Shown: positions 1-11,726 of the stretch, one piece after another
Layout of the letters: each line of letters begins with the position of its first letter
How positions within the stretch are numbered: the first letter of the stretch is position 1
Assembly: GCA_022579005.1 (NCBI GenBank)
Contig: MU401454.1
Span: 124,001-188,000 of the forward strand
DNA: 64,000 nt
Source: Poronia punctata
Taxonomy: Eukaryota; Ascomycota; Sordariomycetes; Xylariales; Xylariaceae
Direction of reading: 5' to 3'
Made by a program: the position numbers and the translations under genes
The notes under the pieces: generated by a model
What the model was told of the DNA's origin: nothing
What the model saw: only the letters and a program-made list of their open reading frames with translations
Databases searched by the model: none

Positions 1-934
1 CCATCCGCTAGATCTATTATGTCTGGCATTGGACGCCTTTCCGGCTACCGGCCGCGAAGACGCGGCTTCTGTTGACACGACACCACTTTGTTGCGGGCCA
101 TGTTGGCTGGGCAACTGGTTGTCAGGCCCGTTGTTTGCTCCACGTTGCGGGGTGTTCAGGGGCTCGTTATGAAGGCGGTCGAATTCGGCGGGGTCACTTG
201 GATCGTTTTCTGGAACTGGTCGGCCGCTAGCTCGGAGGTTTTTCTTGCCCTTCTTACGGAGATAGGCCTCCAATGCGGCTGCGTTCCTAGTGTTGGCCAA
301 GACCATGGCATCGGCGATGTCCCCGATAAAGGGGATTAGGCCGATGATCAGATCAACAAAAACCCAGAAATACATGCTCAAGAGCAGCGAGGAAGGCAAA
401 CCACCCTCGATTTGTTTGGCGGTTCGGACTACTAGCAGTCCCAGGAGCGCGTCGCCGAAATCCCCAAATCTGAAAGGATATGTCAGTTGACTGTAGACCT
501 AGGACAGGAGACAACCGAACTGCTCACATTGGGAAAAGGCCGATCAGACTGCCCCAGCCAAGTTTGATGCCCATAAAGCTACCGAAGGCCATGTCTAACC
601 TGTAGGCCCTTCTCTTCACCTTATTGAGCACCTCTGCATCGTGATCGGAGAGCCCTGGAGGGACAGCCTTGCGAATTTTCTTGAACTTCCCGCTCGGTGT
701 GCCGTTCAGCCTTGTCGCCGGAACTTGCTCGAAATATGGATCCTGCGCAAACAGATCAGTAATAGTTCAGTAAACTTTTCCCCAACGAACCAGCACTTCT
801 AAGTTCTAGTGCTCATTGTCGTAATCGGTGTCGTGGTAGCTCACATCCACACCAAATTTGTTCTCAAGTCTCTCTTTTAGAATCTTGTCTTGCACGAGCT
901 TCTTTCCAACCCACTTCGCAATGTAGCTTCCCAT
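1..934 (-). CDS. DUF4112 domain membrane protein, 3' end cut by window edge
   Basis: Three exons on the minus strand: 934-845, 742-528 and 469-1, with introns 743-844 (donor GTGAGC) and 470-527. The reading frame is still open at base 1, so the C-terminus is missing. The product starts MGSYIAKWVGKKL. It then has the DPYFEQVPATRL stretch and a hydrophobic core with FGDFGDALLGL and GLIPFIGDIADAM. Together these are the hallmarks, as I remember them, of fungal DUF4112 proteins, small membrane proteins of unknown biochemical role. The tail after the core is hydrophilic and rich in Asn, Pro and Gln. The start was chosen because it is the first ATG giving the family-like N-terminus. Splicing out 743-844 removes an in-frame TAG. 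The family call is fairly secure; the function is unknown. Confidence 0.85.
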
Positions 935-1619
935 GATGAATTGATGTGCGGTGCAACGCCTTTCCGAGATAGTAGGCGAAATGCAAGAACGTGGCGCAGT
1001 ATGCTGGTGCAGCTACTGGTAATTCCCGTCGATAATGCGGTTCCGATGCAACTCGAAACCACGGGCCGTTGGTCAAACAGCCGTCGAGCGGTTTCAAGCT
1101 ATCGTACACAGGCGCAATACGTGTATAATTCTTTAATGAAATTCCTAGGAGTATGAGGAATTGAGATCAGGTAAGCATGTTTTATAGGAATCGAGTCAAT
1201 CACATGTAGGTAGGTACCTACCTATTCCGACGACGTAGGTATCGGGTTGGACAACAACAACAAGCGCCCAAATGTTGGCAGTGATGTCACTAGCCCAACC
1301 TAGTGTTTTGTCGTGCGTTGTACTCATTGGTCCGTTACTACCAATTGAGGCGGTGCTTGTGGCTGTGGTTTCTGAGCATGTGGCTAGAACCAGCGATTGC
1401 CTGGCTCCCTCCAGACTTTTTACTCATTGTTTTTTTTTCAATTGCCATCATAAACCATGGAAGAGTGGAAGGCTTCCGCCTGTAATAAGTGGCAACCTAT
1501 CCAGACTGCTTTGTCCTCTTAACCTCTCCCCTTTGCAATGACACTCTACACAAAAGCACTTGAATTTGCTAGGTACCGGCGTTTTGTATCTAGTTGGCCG
1601 ATCGTCTTCCAATCAGCAA
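935..1619. other. Intergenic, upstream of the DUF4112 gene
   Basis: No coding exon is recognisable on either strand. Around 1206-1240 there is a palindromic cluster of GTAGGTAGGTACCTACCT, a motif that recurs in many spacers of this window. The only open frames are short and lack codon character. Confidence 0.6.
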
Positions 1620-1712
1620 AGTCGTATGGTCTAATGGTTATGATTTCTCGTTCACAGTATAACTTGTGTACATGTTCCGAGAAGGTTCCGTGTTCGATCC
1701 ACGGTACGACTA
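1620..1712 (+). tRNA. tRNA-Val (anticodon CAC) with a 20-nt intron
   Basis: The acceptor stem AGTCGTA (1620-1626) pairs perfectly with TACGACT (1705-1711), and the discriminator base is A1712. The D-arm contains GTCTAATGGTTATGAT. The anticodon stem TCTCG (1646-1650) pairs with CGAGA (1678-1682). The T-arm is CCGTG-TTCGATC-CACGG, all paired, with a good B box. The anticodon CAC lies at 1653-1655. An intron, 1657-1676, sits directly after A37, the canonical position. It contains GTG (1666-1668), which can pair with the anticodon, as expected for a nuclear pre-tRNA intron. After splicing the tRNA is 73 nt long. CAC reads GUG (Val). Confidence 0.93.
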
Positions 1713-1931
1713 CAACCACCTTTATCTTTTGCCTCGTGCATACACCAAGTTTACAATTTGGTTGATATATTTTTTCCCTTTGTCTACACGCAAATTGTAT
1801 CGTTTTTCTGTCTCGAGTACGATGCTGTTGCATACTTGGTTTCAATATTCCCCCTATCCTATCTCGGCAGTTGAAGATTAGGATGTTTCGTTATATCACC
1901 CACATAATGAACTTCACCAGACTCCAGATGT

Positions 1932-2734
1932 TTACAATCCCCAACGATCCACGTCATCCATTAGCTTATTGTTTTTGACGCCCTCGGGGAAGTCTTCCTC
2001 TCCTAGATGAGTCGTGTGCGCCCACGGCTTCAGCCCATTCTCTTCCCTGATCGTCTTCGCGAAGCAACCGCTCCAGCCCTTACGAGGAAATGCCTTGTTG
2101 ACATTCAGACGTGTAGTCTCATCGATCAGTCCCTGGTTACCGCCCATGTTATCGTATATCGTGGCAAGCTGGATGACCTGGCCGAGAAATGTGATGGTTC
2201 CAACGGTCCCTAGATCTTGGTGTCGGATGATGGCTTCCGCCACAGCTTCTGCCTGTGCCTGTGATGCGCCATATTGCTTCGTCAGATTCAACGCGAGGAT
2301 TCCCCCGTAGAACTCGAACGAGAGTAGCGTAGCGCGCATGTTCTCGTGTGTTGTCCCGATGTCATGGAGTAGACAAGCCAATGCCCAAGTAGACATGGAA
2401 AGCTTCTCACTATACTCGGGGAACTGGTCTTTGATAATCGAATAGCCTATATGTGTCATAAGTATACCGCATGTATTCCTAACAAGAGTTCCTCCCTACC
2501 CCAGTAGAATACACGCATGGAGTGATTGTAGGTCTGCTCTGTAAGGTGCGCCTTTGCATAACGTTGCACTTCAGCGACCACGCGGTCGTCGTCGGGAAAA
2601 TGTACGTCGGTTGTTTTAAGTGATGAGGGTTTTGTTATCGACTTCGTCTTGAAGATAACGTTGGCATCGCGTGGCACTGCCGTCCACCCGTGTTTGGCAA
2701 TGTCTTCGGCTGACGTTGCTGTTGTAGATGACAT
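1932..2734 (-). CDS. cah: Cyanamide hydratase (HD-domain urea hydro-lyase)
   Basis: Two exons, 2734-2500 and 2446-1932, with a 53-nt intron (2447-2499), encode about 249 residues; the known fungal enzyme is about 244. The family hydrates cyanamide to urea in the cytosol, a detoxification step that also frees nitrogen. The HD-type metal site is visible: YNHSMRVFYWG just before the splice, LLHDIGT after it, then AEAIIRHQD and ATIYDNMGG. The C-terminal half also carries FPRKGWSGCFA and KPWAHTTH, matching the Myrothecium-type enzyme I remember. The splice join gives FYWG-YSIIKDQ without a stop. The gene stands alone between a tRNA and the degraded retrotransposon. Substrate choice among cyanamide hydratase-like HD proteins is inferred from similarity only. 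Confidence 0.88.
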
Positions 2735-4393
2735 GATCCCGGTTTCAACGTAGTAAATGAAGCAACTATGGCTTTGGTAACAAACAAGATTACTAGGGAA
2801 ATAGAAGTACTTGTATTGACTGCATCTGCACCTTTCTTATCCGGCGAGATTATGACTCTACGATGATGAGACAGGCCAGCGTTGTATTATTCGTAATCAA
2901 TCATATTAGTCAGGCTGGGGAATCTCCTCGGTTTTTGGGTACGACACAAATCAGCCAGACGCCGATTTATTTCTTCAACCCGAGATTGTTGCGGATTTCC
3001 GGCCATGTTGTGTGAACTTATATCCGCCATAGCTCTACGCCTTTTCTACCATTTCCTTTGCTTTCCCCTCCTCCCTCTGCCGCCTATCATCAGCAGTTGT
3101 TAGACTCTTCCAACAAATATAATGCTGACCAATCTCCCAAATCCCGATTTGGTAGCTGCAAAGCAAAGATACAATGAGTCTATGTAATTAGTAAGCAAGG
3201 GGATGCAAAGCATACAATGCTATTATGGATTTTCGTCTTTACTTCTACTCGTATAGTTGGACTGCAGACAATGGATTAAGGCCTAAGACAAACTGACATG
3301 ATGCGGAGCTCCGATCATTCCTATCATGTGGCTATTGTTTTGCTAAGTTGAATGACAAACACAGCAAGCCGAAATGCACATTTGTCGATTTATATACCGG
3401 TAGTGCATCGGCGGAATAATGTGATTGCCTTGGTTCGATTTTAGTTGGTTAAGAGATAGGACATATTGGTAGTCTACTTGATCAAGATCGTTAGAACTTG
3501 GAAGCTCTCTCCGCCTCTATCGTAGATCTCCGGAAGCTTGGGTTTTAAAATATGTTTGATAGCCCTTCTAACCAGCTATCATTCTTAAGCCCCAACAGAA
3601 CCCACATAAGGTAAGTCTCACAGGCGCAGGGGCAGGTGGAAATCCGAAATTTAAACGTGATTAGTTTTGGACATATTAGCACTATTGTAGGGTGTATAAT
3701 AGGAATTACGAACCAGATCAAATGTCGTCCGGGACCAACCAAGCAAGTCAACCTACTTGGCACACTATCATTCCCTTGTGCGATCCTCCTAAGGGGTACC
3801 ACGTTGTCGTATACGGTAATAAGCTAGTTCTAACCTCAATCGGCACGTTTTTGATCGCCGTTCAGTGGCCGGCAACCGGGACGGAACATTCCATCTTTCA
3901 AGCTTCATCTTTCAGACCGTCTCAGTCAAGAAATCGGCACAAGAACCCAGCATGGAGATCTCTCCGAACGGTACCTGCCCTGGCTCATGGGTAGTCTGTG
4001 CCTTAGGGCCTTGGCTCCTTGGGCGCGCCCTGGCAAATAGCCTGCTTTCTACGGACGAAACTAGATTTATAAATCTGATATGGATATAACACGTACCTGT
4101 AGTTATATCCGTAGGCCGACTTGCAGAAACTTGGTTGCCGAGGGAAATGCACGAGTATAAAATCATCGATATCTTGATGGCAGCTTTTGCGGGAATGAGT
4201 GAAGCTAATTCCAATTACAGTATAGTTGAAAATATTTAGCCAATGATGTTTGGGAATCGCAAATCCAAAAGCCGCTTAAGGTAATGCAAGCTCGGGTTTT
4301 GCTCAGAGGGGTACCCAAGTATGATATCACGACTATGTCATCGAGTCAACTTAGGAGGGACGGGATGCACTGAACCTCACTATAATACAGTAG
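2735..4393. other. Gene-free spacer between cah and the retrotransposon
   Basis: Only short open frames occur here, on both strands, with no recognisable motif. The first ~100 bases are the likely promoter of the cyanamide hydratase gene. A CT-rich stretch lies near 3055-3080. I see no intact gene. Confidence 0.55.
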
Positions 4394-4640
4394 TGATAGA
4401 AAAGATGGGAGATCTGCAAGGGGAATCAGAAATGGGAAACAAGGTGATATATTCTCTATGTATCTAGCTAGATGTAAATAAATTAATAAGTACCCCTTAG
4501 AATAAGGTTTAGGTAGGTCTTGATGATAAAAGGGTTACGACCTTAAAATAATAGGTATAAAGGAAGTGATAGCCTTTCCTTTTTTATTAAAGTAGGTCTA
4601 AAGGATTAGACTTACTTTTTTTAAATTTATACTACTGTTA
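4394..4640 (-). repeat. LTR (element 3' LTR, left side)
   Basis: This 247-bp direct repeat aligns without gaps to 11480-11726. It begins TGATAG and ends ACTGTTA (the right copy ends ACTGTCA), consistent with TG...CA LTR ends. By eye about 38 positions differ between copies and all but one are transitions. The half facing the element interior is the more AT-shifted. Confidence 0.85.
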
Positions 4641-5829
4641 AGCTAATAAAATAGAACAAAAGAAGTGCAGCGCCCTTGCTATAACAATAAAAAGAAATAA
4701 AACTACTAGATTATTTTAACTAGATGCTAGCTTTTATTAGTAAAGAAAAATTTTTCTTAGTATATAGGTAGCTTTTTTTTAGCTTAAAAACCTTTAGTAA
4801 ATTTTTATAATAGTTATATAGGGCTATTAGTAAGCTATTTAAATTTATTAAACGGAATAACAGTTTTTTAAAGTAACTTTTAATAATAAATAAACTTTTT
4901 TAATAAGGTGTTAATTTGCAAGGTTTGCTATTTTATAACAACATAACAAAGTTACCTACTTAGATTTTAAAGATCTTTATATTATGTTAATGCTGTTAGA
5001 TCTTTTATTAAATATTTATATTTTTTAAAATCCTTTTTTGCAAAGCTTAAACTTTTATTATAAGGTTATTTTAAGATTATAAGATCTTGTTCTTAAATAG
5101 CAAGGCAAACTTTTTTAAAGCTAGTAAGCTTTTTAGATTTTTTTGGTTTGCTAGTAGAAATTGTACTTTTAAAGGTTTACAAGGTAAGATTTTATATAGT
5201 ATTTTTATAAAAGACAGTTTAATAGATGTTATAATATGTTTATTGTATTAAGCAACTATTATTAGCAAACGTTAGTTTTAGTTATTAGATCTCTTGCTTT
5301 TAAGTATAAGCTTTTTAAAGATTTGTTAAAAAATCTTTATATGCGCTTTAATTATACTAACTAACTTATAAGATCTTAATAGTATATTTACTAGCTTAGT
5401 ACTAAATTTTTTTAATGTATACTTAAAGGTTTTTAAAATAAATGCTTTTTTAAGATTAGCATAAATACTTAATAGTGTTATGCTTATAAAATGTATTTAT
5501 TTAGTTACTTTTTTTTTAGCTATAGGTTTTAAGCAATTTTTTGTTTTAAATGCCTAAGCAAAGCAACTAAAATAGTTAACTATTAGAAAATAGTACTAGT
5601 TTTTATTTTTAGTTTTAGGAAATAGTTTAATAAAGTTTATAATAGCTATATAAAATAGTGCTTTTATAGTAACTAAAAAGTTAAGAGCTTTTAGGACTGC
5701 TAGACTAAATTTAGCGCATTTTATATATTTAGCATAATAGTTTTATATATTTTTTGCTATAGTAAGCTAGTATACTAATTTGTTTAATTTATTTATTATT
5801 ATTTAGATAAAAAAATAACTAGCTTAATT

Positions 5830-6110
5830 ATAAGCTAATTGTAAAGCTTAAGCGACTTTATTACGATATAAACAGCGATGCTATATGCTTTTCTAGCAAT
5901 ATTTAAGCAAGTTATTATATATTTAGTAACTTTAAGCTTTTTGCAAAAAAATCCTTTTGCTTAATTAATTTAAAAGATTATAGTACCCTTTTTTTAAAAG
6001 CTTGCAAATATTAGCATACTAAGGTTTAAATTTATACTTAGCTAATTTATTATTATAATAATATAATATCTTAGTTAAAAAACTGCTAATTGTACTAATT
6101 TAAGCTTTTT
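5830..6110 (-). pseudogene. Gypsy integrase zinc-binding region, decayed
   Basis: Minus-strand translation gives a stop-broken stretch: ILYYYNNKLAKYKF, then KKLKVTKYIITCLNIARKAY, resembling the H2C2 zinc-binding region and following YxW...C..C segment at the start of Gypsy integrases. Most stops are TAG or TAA, which RIP could make from CAG, CAA or TGG. The catalytic core is not recognisable. The call depends on order relative to the RNase H remnant and is moderately sure. Confidence 0.5.
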
Positions 6111-6390
6111 TATTTAGCTGTCTAGGTAACTTTTAGTTTAGAAGATCTTAAAATTTACTTAATTTATTAGTTTATTGCTATAAAGAGTAGGCATATAATT
6201 TAACTTTATTTAATTAAGCTATTGCATTATATTTAGCTTAAACAAAAGTTTAAGCTTTAGCTTTTAAAAGCTTTAAAAATACGTTTTTATATTTTCCTTT
6301 TTTATTTTTTTAGATCTACTTCTTAGTATAGTTTATTTTTTTAAGTTTTTTTAGCATACTAATATTGTTATAATTTTTTGTTTTAAAGAT

Positions 6391-6562
6391 TGTTTTAAAT
6401 AGGGCATTAGCTGCCTTGTTTTTTTTTCCTTTAATATACTTAATCTAGATATTTAGTTGCTAGAGCTTGTTAGCTTACTAGGCGTATATCCTTTTATAAT
6501 ATATTAAATTAATAAAAAACGTTAGAGGCTTATAGTTTATATAAATAATCGACTAAACTTTT
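6391..6562 (-). pseudogene. Gypsy RNase H C-terminal remnant
   Basis: Minus-strand translation contains NYKPLTFFINL, then KRIYA and ANKL, and then YIKGKKNKAANAL. This matches the DHKPL...RWA..L..Y...I.Y.KGK.N..ADALSR pattern that closes the RNase H domain of Ty3/Gypsy Pol. Stops fall where Trp and Gln would be expected, as RIP predicts. It is the clearest family marker in the element. Confidence 0.65.
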
Positions 6563-9500
6563 AGCAGCGTAATAAAATATTAAACGTAGCAGCAAAAAAG
6601 CTTTATAATAACTAGAAGCTCTTGTTTGTAGGTGCTATAATTTTATTAAGTTTTTATAAAGAAGAAGCTGTTATATACTAGTAGTATATTAATGCCTTTT
6701 TAAATCTAAGTAATTAGAAATTTTTTTTTAAACTTTAAAGCATTTGTAAATTTATTTATAGCTTAATTAAACATATGCTTATATATTTTAACTACTATAA
6801 ATGCTTTTATTTTTAAAAGATTAAAAAATAAAGCTTTTACTAGTTTTTATTTTTATGTAACTAACCTAGTTAGTTTAGTTAAAGGTTTAGCTATTTTAAA
6901 ATAGTTTTTTATTTACTTGCAAGTGTATTTAACGGTTTTTAAAAACAATTTAATAGCAGTCTAATCCTTAGGTATAGGCTATAAGCAGATTTTTTTACTT
7001 TGTTTAAAAATTACTTGCAAGATTTTATAAATTTAATAAAGCACTTTTAAGGCTACTATTTTAGTAAACCTTAGATATACCTTTTTAAAAGACAATTTTA
7101 ATATTGCTTAGGAGATTTTTAGAAGGAAACGGTACTTAATAAATTCTTATTAATTGCAGAAGTTAAAATATAATAAAAAGATGTTATTTATGTAAAAAGA
7201 TGTAGGTACTAGCTTTTTAGGAGCTTAAGGCTGCAATAATAATTTATTTAAATCTAGTTTTAAGATTAGTTTTAAAGCTATTTTTATAAGCTTTGTTATT
7301 AAGAAAGCAAAGGTTTAAAATTTTTGCAGCATTTTAGTTAGTTATATTTACAAAAATTTTAGTACTAAGAACGTAAACATATAATAATATAGTAGGTAAA
7401 TTAGTATAACTTAAAATGCGTGCTTTAAATTAAATTTTAAAAAGCTTTTAGCGCTTAGGTTGCTAAAGTAGTTATATATATTAGCTATTAAAAGCATTTT
7501 AATACTTAGCATGTTTTTTTTTACGTTTTAATAGTTAAACGTAATTTTTTGCTTTTTTTATAGATTAGAATAAAAAAAGATACGATTTTTTATTACTATA
7601 ACTAGCTGTGATTTTTAAAATAACAGCTTTTTATTAGCAGCAACTGTGCTTTTATATATTTTTAAATTTATACTTTTTTAAACTAGCTTGTTTATTTAGT
7701 ATTTTTATAATTAGGTTTAAACCTTTTGCTTAAATTTATTTTATAGCTTTACTTTAGGCTTTAGCTTAACGCAGTGCTTATATAAATTTGTAGCTTGCAT
7801 TTTTATAATACTTAATATATTAAGATTTTAGTAAGTATAAAAAGTCTTTATAACGTTTTTTTTAAGGTTATCTAGCACTAGAGGTCTTAAATATATGCTT
7901 AATTTATTAAACTAAGTCTTTATAATAGTTAGTAAGATCTTTTTAGAGGTTATAATAGATTGTTTAACTAGTTTTTAAGCAGTTAGAAAAGGTACTATAA
8001 TTTTTTAATTTGCAAATCTTCTAATCTTTTAATTTGTAAATCTTATAATTTTTTAACCTATAAACCTCTTGCTTGTAGCTTTTTTTTTAAAGGTAATATA
8101 TTAACTTAGTACTAAGTCCTTTGTACTAAAAATAAATAATATAAAACCTAGTGTTTTATAAGCTTGCTTGCTTATACTATAAGTACTAAGCTTTAAAGCA
8201 TAATATACTGTTTAATTTTAAAAATAATAAACTAATTTTAAAATGTTAACTATATAATAGATTTAAGATAGCATTATAAACAAGTTTATATTAGCTTTTA
8301 GTTTAATACTTACAACTGCTTTTTTAAATTTAATAACTTAGCAGTTTAAAACGACTTAATAGTATAGTTATAAATAAAAGCTTAGTTTTTTAAATTGCTA
8401 GAATTATTTAAGCTATTATTTAAATTATTTGCTAACTTTTTTAAATTAGAAGCTTTTTTTATTTTTTTAAGAGCTGCTTTAAAGTTTAGCTTAATAAGAG
8501 GTTTATTTAGTATAAAAGATAGCTTATAACTTATTAATTAGATTATAATAGGTTTTTTAATGCAAACTTTTAGATTTTCTTGCTTTATATTGCTAATGCT
8601 TAGTATGCTTAACTAAATATTAATTACCGCTGCTATATTTTATAGCTAAGGAAAACCTAAAATTATGCAAACTTTATTATTTTTTTAACCTTTAAAAGCT
8701 AAAGTTTTTATAATAGCTTATATAGTTCTTTATATATTTATAACTTTTAAAGTTATAATAACGTAGTAGAAAACTTTAATAGAATTTTTACTTAAAGTCT
8801 TTATAAAAAGTCTTTTAAATCTTAAATTTAATAAATTTAAAAGCTTTAGCTTTAGTTTTTTAACTTTTTCTTTTAATATAACATTAATATTAGACCTCTA
8901 ATCTGTTTAAGCAAAGCTTTTAGAAAAAGATCTAGTTAGTGTTTAGCTATTTTTTAGATAACAAAGTATTAAAGTAACTTTTTATATAGCAGTAGCTAAA
9001 TAGATTATTATAAAGCTTAATGTTAGTTTTAATATAAAAGTTAATTTTTTTATTTAAGCTATAAGCCAAGCTTTTTGCTTTGCTTTAGCTATAATCTAAG
9101 TAGCTATATGTTTTATAGCTATAAAAGCTTTTAAGCTTACTTAAAATAGGTTTATAAAACTTATTTTTACTTTAATTTAATTAGCTAAGGTTTTATAGTT
9201 AAATAGTCCTTTACTTAGCTTTTTATAAATTTTTTAAGCTTAATAACTAGTTTTCTTTTTTTTAAAATCTTATTTTTTGCTTTTGTTTTTATTTAAAAGT
9301 ATTTTAATAAGTATTAATTATTTTTTATTTTGTTGTCTTTTTAAAAGTCTATTTAATGCTTTAGCTAAAAGACTTTATAAGATGCACATTTATACCTAAA
9401 TCTCTTTAAGCTTGCTGTTTTTATTAGATCTTTTAAATCTTTTAAATAAATTTTTAAAAATCGTTTTATTAGCTTTTAAATCCTTAGCTTTTAAATTTGC

Positions 9501-11044
9501 AGTTTTTAAAATATAGCAAAAAAAGCTTATTTTATTAGCTTAAAAGCTATTTTTATTTTCTTAATTGTATTTTTTAGTTTTAATGTTATAAAGAATAAAA
9601 AAATAGTATATAGTTGCTAAGAAAGATGTTAACTATTTTTTTTTAGCTTTAGCTTTTTTTATCCTTTTGTTTAGAAATATTAAAGCCTTTAGCTATGCTT
9701 ATTTTTATAGTTCTAAGCATAAGGATTTTAAAACAGTGTACTTAGGTTTAATATAACTATGCTTGCTATATTAAAAGTATACTTTTATTAATGCTAATAC
9801 CTTTTTTTTACTACTTACTAGTAGATTTTTTAAACTTTCTTATAAAGGTAAATTAGTTAAATTAAATATAGCAGATTAAGGTCTAGTTAATTGCTATTTT
9901 TTAAATTTTAAAAATTTATAGGTTGCAGCTTTTTTTTTGTACTATTTTTTAGTTTAAAAGCTTGTACTTAGTTAAAACTAAGATCTTTATAATACTTAAG
10001 GCTTTTTAACTAATATACTAGTATTTAATAAAGCAAACATTTTTAATAATAAGTAAGCTTTTTAAATAGCTTTCTTTATATTTATGCTAGCATTAGCTAA
10101 AATTATCTTTTTTATAAGCTTAATTTTTATGTTTTTAGCTTTTTAAGCTTATAATTAACGCTTTGTTTTTAGGACCTAAAATGTACCTTTTACTACATTA
10201 AACGCTTTTTATAAAAAATAACAGTTTTAAGCTCCTTTATTAATAGCTTTTATTTGCAAATCTTTATTTTAAAAACTGTTAACAAATGTTTTTACTACAA
10301 ATTTTAAAGTAAAGGTTTTTAATATTATTAGAAAATTAGGATTTCCTAGCTAAAAGGTATTTTTGCTGCTTATTTTTTTTAATAAAGCTAAGGTCTTATT
10401 ATAATAAAGTATAAAAGCTTTGTCTTTTTTTTAAAATAGTTTTTTAAGCTTGTTTATAAGCTGCATAGTTTTTTTATTTTTAATTACTGCTAAATATTTT
10501 TTTTTAAAAGCTTATTTAAAAGTTATAAGATTTATTAAATTAGCCTTTTGCTTTATAGCCTTGTTTTTAAGCTTTTAAAGCTTAGTCTAACTGTTTAAAA
10601 AAGTAGCAGCAAGACCTTTATAAAGCATATTTATTGCCTTAATTATGTTTAAATATGCTATAGTAGCTCTAGCCTTTTAAAACTTTTATTTAATTTGTTA
10701 GATTTATTTAGCTATAAATATATTGCTAGTAAATTAACTACAATTTGCTAGATTAAGATAAAGTCTTTTTATTTTTTGTATAATCTTGTTTTTGTTTATT
10801 TTGCTGCTTAATATTTTAACTTGTATAAGTTAGGTTAATAAAGAAAATATACTTAGCTTGTTTAAATTTTAGTTTAAGTATAAAGGATTTAAGTACTTAA
10901 AGCTTAGGTTTAAAGGTAATTGCTTTGCAATATTTTTTATTACTTTTAACAAAAAGCTGTTAAAGTATGTAGATTTTAATCTTTTTGCTTACATAGCAAG
11001 GCTTTTTATTAATTAAAGTAGTTATATTAGTTTTATAACTTATA

Positions 11045-11420
11045 AATAGCTTTATAGCTAATTTAAGTAATAGCTATATAGCTTATTAATAAAATAAAAT
11101 AATAGCTATATAGCTTATTAATAAGATAAAATAATAGCTATATAGCTTATTAAACTAATAATATAATAGCACTATAGCTTGTTAATAAGAAAGGGGGGGG
11201 GCAGCAATACTGCTTGTTAATAAAATAAGGAACAGCTATATAGCTTGTCTAGAAATAAGATAATAGCTATATAGCTTGTTAAACTTTAGATATAACAGCG
11301 CTATAGCTTATTAAAGGGTTATTAAATAGCTTTACAGCTTATTAAGTAAATAGAAAACAGCTTTACGGCTTATTAACAAATTAGCACTACAGCATAATAA
11401 CAACACTACAGCTCGTTATT
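11045..11420. repeat. Degenerate tandem repeat with palindromic TAGCTATATAGCTA core
   Basis: About a dozen imperfect units, spaced roughly 20-60 bases and mostly 28-36, each contain a version of AGCTATATAGCTTRTTAA. The leftmost are nearly identical; those on the right are less AT-shifted (AACAGCTTTACGGCTT). A run of nine G (11193-11201) interrupts them. They lie between the element's 5' LTR and its coding region, so they would be leader sequence of the minus-strand element. Confidence 0.75.
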
Positions 11421-11479
11421 TTTAACTAGGTTTTTTAAACTACATAGTACTATTAATTTATTCTTTGCCTTACTGAAGA

Positions 11480-11726
11480 TACTAAAAAAGATAGGAGATT
11501 TGCAAAAGAAATTAAAAATAAAAAACAAGGTAATATATTCTCTATATATTTAGCTAAATGTAAATAAATTAATAAGTACCCCCTAGAATAAAGTTTAGGT
11601 AGGTCTTAATAATAAAGGGGTTACAACCCTAAAATGATAGGTGTAAGGGAAGTAACAGCCCCTCCTTTTTTATCGGAGTAGGTCTAAAGGATTAGACCTA
11701 CTTTCTTTAAATTTATACCACTGTCA
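11480..11726 (-). repeat. LTR (element 5' LTR, right side)
   Basis: Direct repeat partner of 4394-4640, also 247 bp, gap-free, ending in CA. Its outer half keeps more G and C than the left copy (for example AACAGCCCCTCC), while its inner half is more AT-shifted. Confidence 0.85.

Larger units (their letters stand above)
4394..11726 (-). mobile_element. Degenerate Ty3/Gypsy LTR retrotransposon, RIP-mutated
   Basis: Two direct 247-bp repeats bound a 6.8-kb interior that is almost all A and T, with every frame interrupted by stops. The surviving C residues mostly stand before T, and CpA is scarce, the pattern expected when RIP converts CpA to TpA on both strands. Minus-strand translation still recalls Gypsy proteins. 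Near 6391-6562 it reads NYKPLTFF and later YIKGKKNKAANAL, as in the RNase H end of Gypsy polyproteins. Near 5830-6110 there is an integrase zinc-finger-like stretch. RNase H lying upstream of integrase on the minus strand indicates Gypsy order and minus orientation. The flanks AGTAG and AGCTG are at best a decayed target-site duplication. There is no intact gene inside. Confidence 0.82.
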
